Origin: Actinomadura parmotrematis
GTDB taxonomy: Bacteria; Actinomycetota; Actinomycetes; Streptosporangiales; Streptosporangiaceae
Assembly (NCBI RefSeq): GCF_019458805.1
Contig: NZ_JAIBOA010000002.1
Coordinates: forward strand, 372,001 to 436,000
Length of the DNA: 64,000 nt
Reading direction: 5' to 3'
This document shows, piece by piece, positions 6,726 through 15,644 of this stretch (positions within the stretch are counted from its first letter, which is position 1; each line of letters starts with the position of its first letter). Both the position numbers and the translations under genes were made by a program. Below the pieces are notes generated by a model. It worked only from the letters and a program-made list of their open reading frames with translations, had not been told where the DNA came from and made no database searches.

Positions 6726-8488
6726 CCGATGTCCTCGGCGAGCATCAGCCACTCCTCCTCGACCTCGGCCGCCTCGGACTGCAGCGCCCGCAGCCGCCCG
6801 TCGAGCTCCTGGAGCTTGCCGTAGTCGGTGGCGTGCTCGGCGAGCTGCTCGTGCAGCGCCGCCTGCTGCTTGGTGAGCTTGTCGAGGCGCCGCTCCAGGC
6901 GGTCCAGCTCCTTGCGGGCCTTCCAGTCGCCGCCCGCCTTCGGCTTGGCGGCAGCGGGCGCCGGGGCCGGCGCGGCGGCGGTCGAGCGCGGCGTGACCGC
7001 CCCTCCGGACGCGCGCCGCTCCAGGTACTCGTCGACGCCGCCCGGCAGCATCGCGATGCGGCCGTCGCCGAGCAGCGCCGCGACGCGGTCGGTGATGCGC
7101 TCCAGGAAGTAGCGGTCGTGGCTGACGACGACGAGGGTGCCCGGCCAGCCGTCGAGGAGGTCCTCCAGCTCGGTCAGCGTCTCGATGTCCAGGTCGTTGG
7201 TCGGCTCGTCCAGCAGCAGCACGTTCGGCTCGCCCATGAGCAGCCGCAGCACCTGGAGGCGGCGGCGCTCGCCGCCCGACAGGTCCCCGACGGGCGTCCA
7301 CTGCCGGTCGCCGGCGAACCCGAGGCGCTCCAGGAGCTGGCTCGCGGTCCACTCGCGCTTGCCGACGGTGATGCGGCGGCGGATCTCCTCCACCGACTCC
7401 AGCACCCGCCGGGCGGGGTCCAGCTCTTCGAGGTTCTGCGACAGGTGCGCGAGCTGCACGGTGCGGCCCCGCACGACCTTGCCGGACGACGCGGCGACCT
7501 CGCCGTCCAGCAGCCGCAGCAGCGTCGACTTGCCGCTGCCGTTCACCCCGACCAGGCCGATCCGGTCGCCGGGGCCGAGCTGCCACGTCAGGTGCGCGAA
7601 CACGTCGCGGTCGCCGAGGCGGACGGTGACGTCCTCCAGGTCGAACACCGTCTTGCCGAGCCGGGCGGTGGCGAACTTGGTCAGCTCGACGGCGTCGCGC
7701 GCCGGCGGCTCGTCGGCGATGAGGGCCTGCGCGGCGTCGACCCGGAACTTCGGCTTGGACGTGCGGGCCTGCGGGCCGCGGCGCAGCCACGCCAGCTCCT
7801 TGCGGAGCAGGTTCTGCCGCTTGGCCTCGGTGGCGGCGGCGATCCGCGACCGCTCGGCCTTGGCGAGGACGTAGGCGGAGTAGCCGCCCTCGTAGCGCTC
7901 GACCCTGCCGTCGACGACCTCCCACGTGCGGTCGGTGACCTCGTCGAGGAACCAGCGGTCGTGGGTGACGACCAGCAGCGCGTCCTTGCGGCCCTTCAGG
8001 TGCGCGGCGAGCCAGGCGATGGCCTCGATGTCCAGGTGGTTGGTCGGCTCGTCCAGGACCAGCAGGTCGGACTCGGGGACGAGCAGCCGGGCGAGCGCGA
8101 CGCGGCGCCGCTCGCCGCCGGACATGCCGGCGAGCGGCGCGTCCAGCTCCAGGTCCGCCAGCAGCCCGGCGAGGATGTCGCGGACGCGGGTGTCGCCCGC
8201 CCACTCGTGCTCGGCGCGGTCGCCGAGGACGACCGAGCGCACGGTGGCGTCCGGCGGGAACGCGTCGCGCTGCGTCAGGTAGCCGACGCGGGCGCCGCGG
8301 GCGTGCGTGACGCGGCCCTCGTCGGGTTCGGCGGTGCGCGCCAGGATCGCCACGAGGGTGGACTTGCCGCCCCCGTTGCGGCCGACGACGCCGACGCGGT
8401 CGCCCTCGTCCAGGCCGAGCGAGACACCGCCCAGCAGCGGCTTCGGCCCGTAGGCCTTGCTGATGTTCTCAACATTGATCAGATTCAC
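6722..8488 (-). CDS. ABC-F ATPase, Uup-like
   Basis: 588 residues, two ABC domains in one chain and no transmembrane region, the ABC-F layout of ribosome-associated ATPases. Domain 1 has Walker A GRNGGGKST (about 36-44), signature MSGGERRRVALARLL and LLVLDEPTNHLD. Domain 2 has GVNGSGKSTLL, DLSGGERRRLQVLRLL and LLLDEPTNDLD. The interdomain linker has the basic helix RSRIAAATEAKRQNLLRKEL, and a charged coiled-coil tail after about residue 520 (WKARKELDRLERRLDKL) resembles the DNA/RNA-binding tail of Uup. Likely a translation factor relieving stalled ribosomes. It sits 53 bp downstream of ispE and may be read from the same transcript. Confidence 0.92.
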   Translation of the reverse strand: MNLINVENISKAYGPKPLLGGVSLGLDEGDRVGVVGRNGGGKSTLVAILARTAEPDEGRVTHARGARVGYLTQRDAFPPDATVRSVVLGDRAEHEWAGDTRVRDILAGLLADLELDAPLAGMSGGERRRVALARLLVPESDLLVLDEPTNHLDIEAIAWLAAHLKGRKDALLVVTHDRWFLDEVTDRTWEVVDGRVERYEGGYSAYVLAKAERSRIAAATEAKRQNLLRKELAWLRRGPQARTSKPKFRVDAAQALIADEPPARDAVELTKFATARLGKTVFDLEDVTVRLGDRDVFAHLTWQLGPGDRIGLVGVNGSGKSTLLRLLDGEVAASSGKVVRGRTVQLAHLSQNLEELDPARRVLESVEEIRRRITVGKREWTASQLLERLGFAGDRQWTPVGDLSGGERRRLQVLRLLMGEPNVLLLDEPTNDLDIETLTELEDLLDGWPGTLVVVSHDRYFLERITDRVAALLGDGRIAMLPGGVDEYLERRASGGAVTPRSTAAAPAPAPAAAKPKAGGDWKARKELDRLERRLDKLTKQQAALHEQLAEHATDYGKLQELDGRLRALQSEAAEVEEEWLMLAEDIG

Positions 8489-8541
8489 GGCACTCTCAAG
8501 GCTAGTGCCCGTCGGGCGTCCTCACTCCACCTCGCTCCAGC

Positions 8542-9486
8542 TCACTCCGCCGCCGCGTCGAGCACGGTGGCGCCCGGGACGGGGCCGTGCGCCCGGACGG
8601 TGTCGCGCGCGACGCCCTCGGCGGCGAGGACGCGGGCGAGGTCGGCGGCGTGCTCGGCGTCCGCGGCGAGGAACGCGCACGTCGGGCCGGACCCCGACAC
8701 GAGCGCGCCGAGCGCGCCGAGCGCGGCCCCCGCGTCCAGGGTGCGGCGCAGCGAGGGCCGCAGCATGAGCGCGGCGGGCTGCAGGTCGTTGCCGAGGGCC
8801 GCGCCGAGCGCCGCCGCGTCGCCGGCCGCGAGCGCCGCCGCGAGCTCCGGCGGCTCGTGCGGCCAGGCCGCCCGGACGCCCTCGGCGGAGCGCAGCCGGT
8901 CGCACTCGGCGTAGACGGCCGGGGTGGACAGGCCGCCGTCCGCCGTCGCGAACACCCAGTGGAAGGGGCCGGCGGCCGGGACGGGCGTGAGGCGCTCGCC
9001 GCGGCCGAGCCCGACGGCGGTGCCGCCGAGCAGCGCGAACGGCACGTCGCTGCCGAGTTCGGCGCCGAGCGCGAGCAGCGCGTCGAGGTCGAGCTTCGGG
9101 TCGGCCGGGTCGTCCCAGAGGCGGGCGCAGGCGACGAGCGCGGCGGCGGCGTCGGCGCTGCCGCCCGCCATGCCGCCCGCGACGGGGATCGCCTTGCGGA
9201 TCGCCAGGGCCACGCGCGGCTCCACGCCGAGCCGGGCCGCGACGAGCCGGGCGGCGCGCGCCGCCAGGTTGTCGCCGCCCAGCGGGACGCCCTCGATCGC
9301 CACCCGCGCGCCCGGCGCCGCCGCCGCGGTCACCGCGAGGGCGTCCGCGGGCGCGGCCGTCACCTCGTCGAACAGCGAGACGGCGTGGAAGACGTTGACG
9401 AGGTCGTGGTACCCGTCGTCGCGGACGGGGCCCACCCCGAGCCAGAGGTTGACCTTGGCCGGAACGCGAACGGTCACCGATGTCAC
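8542..9486 (-). CDS. ispE: 4-diphosphocytidyl-2-C-methyl-D-erythritol kinase
   Basis: A 314-residue GHMP-family kinase of the MEP isoprenoid pathway, phosphorylating CDP-methylerythritol. PAKVNLWLG at 9-17 carries the catalytic Lys, the glycine-rich ATP loop GGMAGGSADAAAAL is at 104-117, the catalytic Asp lies in ELGSDVPFAL near 147, and the C-terminal VSGSGPTCAFL motif is present. Length matches the family. Start is GTG at 9486; another in-frame GTG lies at 9477 and neither has a good Shine-Dalgarno. It follows rsmA and rpfB as in M. tuberculosis, but here a GH26-like gene is inserted between rsmA and ispE. Its product feeds polyprenyl carriers used by the envelope glycosyltransferases further along. 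Confidence 0.95.
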   Translation of the reverse strand: MTSVTVRVPAKVNLWLGVGPVRDDGYHDLVNVFHAVSLFDEVTAAPADALAVTAAAAPGARVAIEGVPLGGDNLAARAARLVAARLGVEPRVALAIRKAIPVAGGMAGGSADAAAALVACARLWDDPADPKLDLDALLALGAELGSDVPFALLGGTAVGLGRGERLTPVPAAGPFHWVFATADGGLSTPAVYAECDRLRSAEGVRAAWPHEPPELAAALAAGDAAALGAALGNDLQPAALMLRPSLRRTLDAGAALGALGALVSGSGPTCAFLAADAEHAADLARVLAAEGVARDTVRAHGPVPGATVLDAAAE

Positions 9487-9533
9487 GCACCGAAGCGTAC
9501 GGGACGGCGGGCCGCCCCCGCGCCCGCGCGACG

Positions 9534-10568
9534 TCAGCCGCCGCTCGTCACCGGCAGGTTCCGCGGGTTGAAGTAGGGCGTGGTCGCCAGCTCGCGGAGC
9601 GCCGACAGGGCGTGCGGGTCGGCGGTCAGCGCGTAGCCGCGCCGGTCGTCGCGGGGGTCCTGCGCCTGCTCGTCGGAGTTGAAGTAGACGACGGCCTTCA
9701 CCTGCGGGTCCTGCAAGGTCTGCGCGGCCTTGCGGAGCCACTCGGCGCGGCGGGTGCCGTAGGACCGCGGCACCCCGAACTCGGCGATCATGACGGGCTT
9801 GGGGTGCCCGGCGGCCCACCGCTGGAAGGGGCCGATGGTGTCGACCAGGTCGCGGTAGTCGTAGTTGCCGCCGGGCTGGGCGTCGGTGCAGACCCAGTCC
9901 ACCTGGTCGTCGCCGGGGTAGGAGGCGGGCGTCGGGCCCTGGAACGCCGACGCGGTCGGGCACCACACCCACACGACGTTGGCGACCCGCTCCGCCGCGA
10001 AGATCGCCCGCAGGTGCTTCCAGGCGGCCACGTAGTCGGCGCCCGAGTGGATCCGCGCCGCCAGCGACTCCTTGTCCATGTCCCGCGCCCAGCGCAGGAA
10101 GATCGGCTTGCCGGTGGCCTTCAGCGCGCGGGCGCGCTCGCGCACGAGCGCGTCGTAGCGGCCGTTGACGATCTCCCTGGTGTCGGCGCTCGCCCAGGTG
10201 ACCATCAGGTAGCGGGTGCTCGCCAGCACCGCCTTGTCGGCCTCGTCGGGGAACCGCGCCGTCCAGGAGTGGTAGGCCGGCGCGATGTCGAGCTGCCGGC
10301 CGAGGCCCTTCTCGATCTCCTTGACGCGGGTGAGGGGCGGCAGGTCGCCCTTGCGGTCGGGTTCCGCGGCGTCGGCGCCGGTCAGGGGCTGGTCGGGGGT
10401 CCACACGCCGAAGAAGGCGCCCTTGGCGGGCGGCACCGGCGCCACCCCGGCGCGGGCCGTCGTGGTGATCCTGGGGGTGGCGCGGGCGCCGCTAGAGCAG
10501 CCCGCCGCCGCGCCGGCCAGTACCGCCAGGGCCACCAGGGCCGCGGCCCGGCCCCTCCGCTTCAGCAT
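9534..10568 (-). CDS. Secreted lipoprotein with GH26-like fold
   Basis: 344 residues. A lipoprotein signal ends in LAGAAAGC with the lipidated Cys at 24, so it is exported and anchored outside. The rest resembles glycoside hydrolase family 26 (mannanase-like barrel): FFGVWTPDQ strand, FLRWARDMD near 158-165, a Trp-rich VWVWCP strand near 199, and the nucleophile motif MIAEFGVP with Glu 263. The usual acid/base position, Glu in the family HEMN motif, is Asp 163 here, so activity may be altered. Its first 77 bp overlap the 3' end of rsmA in another frame. It may act on cell-surface mannan or glycan (inference). Function not established. Confidence 0.8.
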   Translation of the reverse strand: MLKRRGRAAALVALAVLAGAAAGCSSGARATPRITTTARAGVAPVPPAKGAFFGVWTPDQPLTGADAAEPDRKGDLPPLTRVKEIEKGLGRQLDIAPAYHSWTARFPDEADKAVLASTRYLMVTWASADTREIVNGRYDALVRERARALKATGKPIFLRWARDMDKESLAARIHSGADYVAAWKHLRAIFAAERVANVVWVWCPTASAFQGPTPASYPGDDQVDWVCTDAQPGGNYDYRDLVDTIGPFQRWAAGHPKPVMIAEFGVPRSYGTRRAEWLRKAAQTLQDPQVKAVVYFNSDEQAQDPRDDRRGYALTADPHALSALRELATTPYFNPRNLPVTSGG

Positions 10569-11487
10569 GGTCCTCCGCCTCGCTCCGATCCGGCACGCCC
10601 TCAGGACGATACTGGGCGATCAGGGCGAACGAGGCCACGTCCAGGGTTTCCCCGCGCGCCTGCGGATCGACGCCCGCGGCGCGCAGCGCGGCCTCGGCGG
10701 CGGCGGCCGATCCGGCCCATCCGGCGAGCGCGGCGCGCAGCGTCTTGCGGCGCTGCGCGAACGCGGCGTCGACGACGGCGAAGACCTCCTCGCGGGACGC
10801 GGGCGTCGCCGGCGGCTCGCCGCGGGTGAAGGCGACCAGGCCCGAGTCGACGTTCGGCGCCGGCCAGAACACCGCCCGGCCGACGGCGCCCGCCCGGCGG
10901 GCCCGCCCGTACCAGGCGAGCTTCACCGACGGCACCCCGTACACCTTGCCGCCGGGCGCCGCCGTCATCCGGTCGGCGACCTCGGCCTGCACCATGACCA
11001 GCGCCGTCCGCAGCGACGGCAGCGCCGCCAGCAGGTGCAGCACGACCGGCACCGCGACGTTGTAGGGCAGGTTCGCCACCAGCGCCGTCGGCGCGGGGCC
11101 GGGCAGCCCGGTGACGCGGAGCGCGTCGGCGCGCACGACCTCCAGCCGGTCCGCGAGGCCGGGCGCGCGGGCCGCGACGGTGACCGGCAGCGCCGCGGCG
11201 AGGCCGCCGTCGATCTCGACGGCGACGACGCGGCGCGCCTCGGGCAGCAGCGCGAGCGTCAGCGACCCGAGCCCCGGGCCGACCTCCAGCACCACGTCGT
11301 CCGGCGCCAGGTCGGCGGCGCGCACGATGCGGCGCACCGTGTTGGCGTCGATGACGAAGTTCTGGCCGAGCTGCTTGGTCGGCCGGATGCCGAGCGCGGC
11401 CGCGAGCTCGCGGACGTCGGCCGGCCCGAGCAGCGCCGGGCCCGCGGTCTCCGCCGCGTCCGCCGCGTCCGTCGTTGAGTCCCCCAC
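10492..11487 (-). CDS. rsmA: 16S rRNA (adenine1518/1519-N6)-dimethyltransferase
   Basis: 331 residues, KsgA/RsmA family, which dimethylates two adjacent adenines in helix 45 of 16S rRNA. Motifs: QLGQNFVID at 39-47, SAM loop [10 protein letters not shown] at 68-77, EID at 91-93, catalytic NLPYN at 139-143 and [10 protein letters not shown] in the second half. About 40 residues after the usual end ([11 protein letters not shown]) are low-complexity Gly/Arg/Glu-rich sequence encoded over the signal peptide of the next gene, so the tail probably arose by read-through of the ancestral stop. Start is GTG at 11487, 18 bp after rpfB. The rpfB-rsmA-ispE order matches other actinobacteria. Confidence 0.95.
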   Translation of the reverse strand: MGDSTTDAADAAETAGPALLGPADVRELAAALGIRPTKQLGQNFVIDANTVRRIVRAADLAPDDVVLEVGPGLGSLTLALLPEARRVVAVEIDGGLAAALPVTVAARAPGLADRLEVVRADALRVTGLPGPAPTALVANLPYNVAVPVVLHLLAALPSLRTALVMVQAEVADRMTAAPGGKVYGVPSVKLAWYGRARRAGAVGRAVFWPAPNVDSGLVAFTRGEPPATPASREEVFAVVDAAFAQRRKTLRAALAGWAGSAAAAEAALRAAGVDPQARGETLDVASFALIAQYRPEGVPDRSEAEDHAEAEGPGRGPGGPGGTGRRGGGLL

Positions 11488-11505
11488 ATCGACGATTGTG
11501 TCAGG

Positions 11506-12312
11506 TCAGCTGAACAGGAACCGCCCGCAGTTGGGCCACTGCCCCTGCCAGCGGCCGCCGACCTTCTTGTAGAGCAGCTGCGCCCGGTAGGTCTGCTCGG
11601 CGGCGGGGGCGTCGCTCGGCCGGCCCGAGCCGCCCACCGACGCCCACGAGGCCAGGGAGAACTGGTAGAGGCCGTAGTAGCCGGCGGAGTTGATCGCCTT
11701 GGGGTTGCCGTGCGACTCGCAGTTGGCGAGGCCCGCCCAGTTGAGCTTGGCGACGTCGCCGCCGCTCGCGACGGTCGGTCCGACGAGCAGGATCCGCGCG
11801 ACCGGCTTCGACTTGACCTTCACGGCGAGGACGACGCGGACCTTCCTGCCCTTGCGCATCGCCAGCGCCGTCTTCACGACCTTCACGCCCGCCTTGCCGG
11901 CCCGCTTCTCCTTCTGCGAGAACGGCGCGAGCGAGGAGTCCTTCTTCTTGACGGTGGGCGCCTCGGTCCGCACGACCTTCACCACCGGCTTGGACAGCAG
12001 CCGCGTGATCTTGATGGTGTCGCCGGCCGGCTGGTCCCGCTCCGGCGCCGTCAGGTCGTACTCGCCGAGCTCGACCCGCGCCTGCTCCAGCACCTCGGTG
12101 ACGGTGGTGCCGGTGCTCTGCACCTCCTTGCGCTTGCCGTCGATGACGATGGCGACGGGGCGCGGCGTCGGGGTGGCGCGCGGCGCGTCCGAGGCGGGCG
12201 CCTGCGCGGACGGGCCCTGCTTGGCGGCGGCGTCCCCGCCGCACCCCGAGGACAGCAGGGCCACGGGCAGGACGAGGGCGCAGAGAGCTGCGGTCGCGGG
12301 GGGACGACGCAC
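11506..12312 (-). CDS. rpfB: Resuscitation-promoting factor RpfB
   Basis: 268 residues. A lipoprotein-type signal ends at LSSGC (Cys 24). One ubiquitin-like DUF348 repeat (about 52-100), a G5 domain (about 115-190) and a C-terminal Rpf lysozyme-like domain (191-268) follow. The catalytic Glu is in LANCESHGNP at 199, and Cys 198 and Cys 262 are placed for the usual disulfide. It cleaves peptidoglycan to help dormant cells or spores resume growth. M. tuberculosis RpfB has three DUF348 repeats; one is present here. The GTG at 12312 has GGAGG at suitable spacing. It heads the rpfB-rsmA gene pair with about 270 bp of upstream sequence for its own promoter. Confidence 0.95.
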   Translation of the reverse strand: MRRPPATAALCALVLPVALLSSGCGGDAAAKQGPSAQAPASDAPRATPTPRPVAIVIDGKRKEVQSTGTTVTEVLEQARVELGEYDLTAPERDQPAGDTIKITRLLSKPVVKVVRTEAPTVKKKDSSLAPFSQKEKRAGKAGVKVVKTALAMRKGRKVRVVLAVKVKSKPVARILLVGPTVASGGDVAKLNWAGLANCESHGNPKAINSAGYYGLYQFSLASWASVGGSGRPSDAPAAEQTYRAQLLYKKVGGRWQGQWPNCGRFLFS

Positions 12313-12535
12313 GGTGGGTTTCCTCCAGAGACGGCCGGGCCGCGGGGGAACGGCCCGTTCGGTGGCCAGACACTAGAGGCACTACGCCGGGGTCCGCCAC
12401 CCGCTCCGCGCGACGCTCCGGCGCCACCGGCCCGTCCCGCCCCGGCCACAGGGCTCTGGCCTGCGGGAATGCAGTGGAAGGCGGGTCAGGCGAAAAGGGC
12501 GGTCCGTACCGTTCCGCAGGGACAGGTCGGACGCG

Positions 12536-12564
12536 CCGGAAGGTGAGGGCGCCCTTCCCTCCGG
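12536..12564 (-). terminator. Hairpin downstream of metG-tatD
   Basis: CCGGAAGG (12536-12543) pairs with CCTTCC-CT-CCGG (12553-12564) with a 2-base bulge. It starts about 22 bp past the tatD stop on the minus strand, consistent with a terminator isolating metG-tatD from rpfB. The remaining sequence up to the rpfB start (12313-12535) holds a GGGCCG/CGGCCC inverted repeat near 12338-12357 but no recognisable riboswitch. Confidence 0.5.
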
Positions 12565-12586
12565 CCCGGACGTCAGGAGCGGTCCG

Positions 12587-13414
12587 TCACCAGGGGCCGA
12601 AGACGCGCTCCCCGGTCGCCGCGATCGCCGCGCAGAGCTCGGCCACCTCGACGCCCTTCACCTCGGCCATGAACCGGACGGTGTGCGGGATCAGGTAGGA
12701 GGCGTTCGGCTTGCCCCGGTTCGGGACCGGGGTGAGGAACGGCGCGTCGGTCTCCACCAGCAGCAGGTCCAGCGGCGCGACCCGCAGCGCCTCGCGCAGC
12801 GGCTCGGCGTTCTTGAACGTCACGTTCCCCGCGAAGCTCATCACGTAGCCCGCGTCCGCGCAGGTCCGCGCCATCTCGGCGTCGCCGGAGAAGCAGTGGA
12901 ACACCACCGTGTCCGGGGCGCCCTCCTCGGCCAGCAGGCGCAGCACGTCGTCGTGCGCGTCCCGGTCGTGGATCACCAGGGCCTTGCCGGTGCGCTTGGC
13001 GATGGCGATGTGCGCGCGGAACGAGCGGTGCTGGTCGTCCTTGGGCGCCCAGTCGCGGTAGTAGTCCAGGCCCGTCTCGCCGATCGCCCGGACCTCCGGC
13101 CGCTCGGCGAGCGCCGCGATGTCGGCGAGGACGTCCTCGGTGATCCCCGTCGTGTCGTTCGGGTGGATCGCCACGCCCGCGTACACGTCGTCGAACGCCG
13201 CGGCGGTGTCGGCGCAGAGCCGCGACGTCGGCAGGTCCACGCCGATCGTGACGACCCGCGCGATGCCGGCGGCCTTCGCCGCGGCGAGCTGCTCGGCGAC
13301 CGGCAGCTCCACCAGGTCCAGGTGGCAGTGGCTGTCGAAGACCTCCACCGGCAGCGGCTCGGGCGCCGCCGCGAACGCCTGCGGCGCCCGGCTGCCGGTG
13401 TTCTCGCCGCTCAC
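12587..13414 (-). CDS. tatD: TatD-family metal-dependent deoxyribonuclease
   Basis: 275 residues, TIM-barrel metallo-hydrolase. Metal ligands are visible: HxH in DSHCHLDL near the N-terminus, Glu in [12 protein letters not shown], His in LVIHDRDAH, His in VFHCFSG and Asp in [10 protein letters not shown]. TatD enzymes act as 3'-5' DNA exonucleases and in quality control. The start is GTG at 13414, overlapping the metG stop by 4 bp, so the two genes are translationally coupled; the same pairing is found widely in actinobacteria. The N-terminal 25 residues before the barrel are poorly conserved. Confidence 0.94.
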   Translation of the reverse strand: MSGENTGSRAPQAFAAAPEPLPVEVFDSHCHLDLVELPVAEQLAAAKAAGIARVVTIGVDLPTSRLCADTAAAFDDVYAGVAIHPNDTTGITEDVLADIAALAERPEVRAIGETGLDYYRDWAPKDDQHRSFRAHIAIAKRTGKALVIHDRDAHDDVLRLLAEEGAPDTVVFHCFSGDAEMARTCADAGYVMSFAGNVTFKNAEPLREALRVAPLDLLLVETDAPFLTPVPNRGKPNASYLIPHTVRFMAEVKGVEVAELCAAIAATGERVFGPW

Positions 13415-15210
13415 TCCCCGCCGCCGAGGCGGGCGAGCTCCTCGTCGACGACCGAGGAGTCCAGCTTGGTGAACAGCGGCGTCGGCTTGGCGAGCGGCAC
13501 GCCCGGCCGGATCGGCACCGACTCCCAGCGGGCCGCCGCGCTCGCGTAGTCGCCGGTGATGACGCTGTAGTCGGGGCCGCCCTCCTCCGACACCGTCTCG
13601 ATGCGCGGCATCCCCGACCAGACGCCCTCGCCGCCGAGCAGCTCGTACACCTTCTGCGAGGAGTTCGGCAGGAACGGCGTGAGCAGCGTCTTGGCGTCGT
13701 CGACGACCTGCAGCGCCACGTGCAGGATCGACTCCACCCGCGCCGGGTCGTCCTTCAGCTTCCAGGGCGCCTGGTCCGACAGGTAGCGGTTGGCGTCCCG
13801 GACGACCTCCAGGGCCTCGGTGATGCCGTTCTTGAACCGCGACCGCTCCAGCTCGCCGCCGACCGTCGCGAACGCGCCGCGGCTGCGCTCCAGCAGCGCC
13901 CGGTCGGCGTCGGTGAGGTCGCCCGCCGCCGGGATCGCCCCGACGTTCTTGGCGGCCAGGTTCACCGACCGGTTCACCAGGTTGCCCCACGCCGCGACGA
14001 GCTCGTCGTTGTTGCGGCGCACGAACTCCGACCAGGTGAAGTCGGTGTCCTGGTTCTCCGGGCCGGCGACCGCGATGTAGTAGCGCAGCGCGTCGACGTC
14101 GTAGCGCTCCAGGAAGTCCTTGACGTAGATGACGACCTGCCGCGAGGAGGAGAACTTGCGGCCCTCCATCGTCAGGAACTCCGACGACACGACCTCGGTC
14201 GGCAGGTTCAGCGCGCCGAGCGAGCCCGGCTTCCCGCCCCGGTCGCCCTGGCCGCCGTAGCCGAGCAGGATCGCCGGCCAGATCTCGGCGTGGAAGACGA
14301 TGTTGTCCTTGCCCATGAAGTAGTACGACAGCGCCTCGGGGTCCTGCCACCAGGCCCGCCACGCCTCGGGGTCGCCGGTGCGGCGCGCCCACTCCACCGA
14401 CGCCGAGAAGTAGCCGATGACGGCGTCGAACCAGACGTAGAGCTTCTTGGCGGGGTTGTCGCGCCAGCCCTCCAGCGGGATCGGCACGCCCCAGTCCAGG
14501 TCGCGGCTGATCGCCCGCGGCTGCAGGTCGTCCAGCAGGTTCAGCGCGAACTTCAGCACGTTCGGCCGCCACTGGCCCTGCTTGCCCTTCAGGTACCGGC
14601 CGAGGACGTCGGTGAACGCCGGCAGGTCCAGCATGAAGTGCTCGGTCTCGGTGAACACCGGCGTCTCGCCGTTGATGCGGCTCACCGGGTCGATGAGGTC
14701 GATCGGGTCGAGCTGGTTGCCGCAGTTGTCGCACTGGTCGCCGCGCGCGCCGTCGTACCCGCAGATCGGGCAGGTGCCCTCGATGTAGCGGTCGGGCAGG
14801 GTGCGGCCGGTGGACGGCGAGATCGCGCCCATCGTCGTCTTCGGGAAGACGTACCCGTTCTCGTACAGGCCCTTGAAGACCTCCTGCACCACCGCGTAGT
14901 GGTTGCGGGTGGTGGTGCGGGTGAACAGGTCGTAGGACATCCCGAGGCCGCGCAGGTCCTCGGCGATCACGCCGTTGTAGCGGTCGGCGAGCTCGCGGGC
15001 GGTGACGCCCTCCTTGTCGGCCTGCACCTGGATCGGGGTGCCGTGCTCGTCGGTGCCGCTCACCATCAGCACCTGGTTGCCCGCCATCCGCTGGTAGCGG
15101 CTGAACATGTCGCTGGGCAGCGCGAAACCGGAGACGTGCCCGATGTGGCGGGGCCCGTTGGCGTACGGCCAGGCGGGCGCGGTGAGGATGTGGCGGCTGG
15201 GCGAGGACAT
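13411..15210 (-). CDS. metG: Methionyl-tRNA synthetase
   Basis: 599 residues, class I aminoacyl-tRNA synthetase that charges tRNA-Met. The HIGH motif (HIGHVSG, 22-28) and the KMSKS equivalent KFSSS (352-356) are both present. A four-cysteine zinc knuckle lies at 147, 150, 160 and 163 (CPIC ... CDNC). No C-terminal tRNA-binding extension is seen. The frame is open to 15582, but the ATG at 15210 gives the canonical N-terminus [18 protein letters not shown]. It is the first gene of a metG-tatD operon. Confidence 0.97.
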   Translation of the reverse strand: MSSPSRHILTAPAWPYANGPRHIGHVSGFALPSDMFSRYQRMAGNQVLMVSGTDEHGTPIQVQADKEGVTARELADRYNGVIAEDLRGLGMSYDLFTRTTTRNHYAVVQEVFKGLYENGYVFPKTTMGAISPSTGRTLPDRYIEGTCPICGYDGARGDQCDNCGNQLDPIDLIDPVSRINGETPVFTETEHFMLDLPAFTDVLGRYLKGKQGQWRPNVLKFALNLLDDLQPRAISRDLDWGVPIPLEGWRDNPAKKLYVWFDAVIGYFSASVEWARRTGDPEAWRAWWQDPEALSYYFMGKDNIVFHAEIWPAILLGYGGQGDRGGKPGSLGALNLPTEVVSSEFLTMEGRKFSSSRQVVIYVKDFLERYDVDALRYYIAVAGPENQDTDFTWSEFVRRNNDELVAAWGNLVNRSVNLAAKNVGAIPAAGDLTDADRALLERSRGAFATVGGELERSRFKNGITEALEVVRDANRYLSDQAPWKLKDDPARVESILHVALQVVDDAKTLLTPFLPNSSQKVYELLGGEGVWSGMPRIETVSEEGGPDYSVITGDYASAAARWESVPIRPGVPLAKPTPLFTKLDSSVVDEELARLGGGE

Positions 15211-15644
15211 GTGTCCAGGGTAGAGGTCCGGGCCGCGCCGCACGTACGCATATCGGCGCCGCCGGCGGGCCCGGCCCGCGCGCCGGGCCGCCGCCGCGCC
15301 CGCCGCCTCCGGCACGGAATTGGTACGGTGGCCGTTCCCGGGCGCGCCGGTCGCGGCGCCGCCCGCCCTTCTCCCGCCTCCCCCCTGCGGATACCGGCGC
15401 CCGCCGCGCGGCGTCGGCGGTCCCGCCCTTTCCGGACGGGTTCCCCGACGCCCCGGAAAAGGCGTCCGGGAAAACGCGCCGCCAATGGCGCGACAAAAAT
15501 TGAGGAAGAACTCATAAAGCCAGGTGAGCACGGGCGGCCAGGGGTGATGAATGCAGCCGTCCACCCGGACGGGAGCGTACAAAACGGAACAGTGACCCGT
15601 TATCCTGTCGAGGTTTCACCGACCGTCGAAGTCGAGGGCGAGCA
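15211..15644. other. 434-bp divergent intergenic region, metG / GT-C gene
   Basis: No convincing gene. It contains a hairpin GACGCC-8 bp-GGCGTC (15447-15466), an AT-richer stretch around 15490-15520, and a TATCCT -10-like box at 15601-15606 that could serve the downstream glycosyltransferase. No T-box signature for metG was found on the minus strand. Confidence 0.5.

Noticed and set aside
12313..12535. Possible ydaO-type riboswitch upstream of rpfB, as found before other actinomycete rpf genes
   Set aside because: The conserved ydaO blocks are not recognisable; only short GC hairpins are present.
15211..15540. Possible T-box leader upstream of metG
   Set aside because: No AGGGTGG-type T-box core or specifier-loop arrangement on the minus strand.
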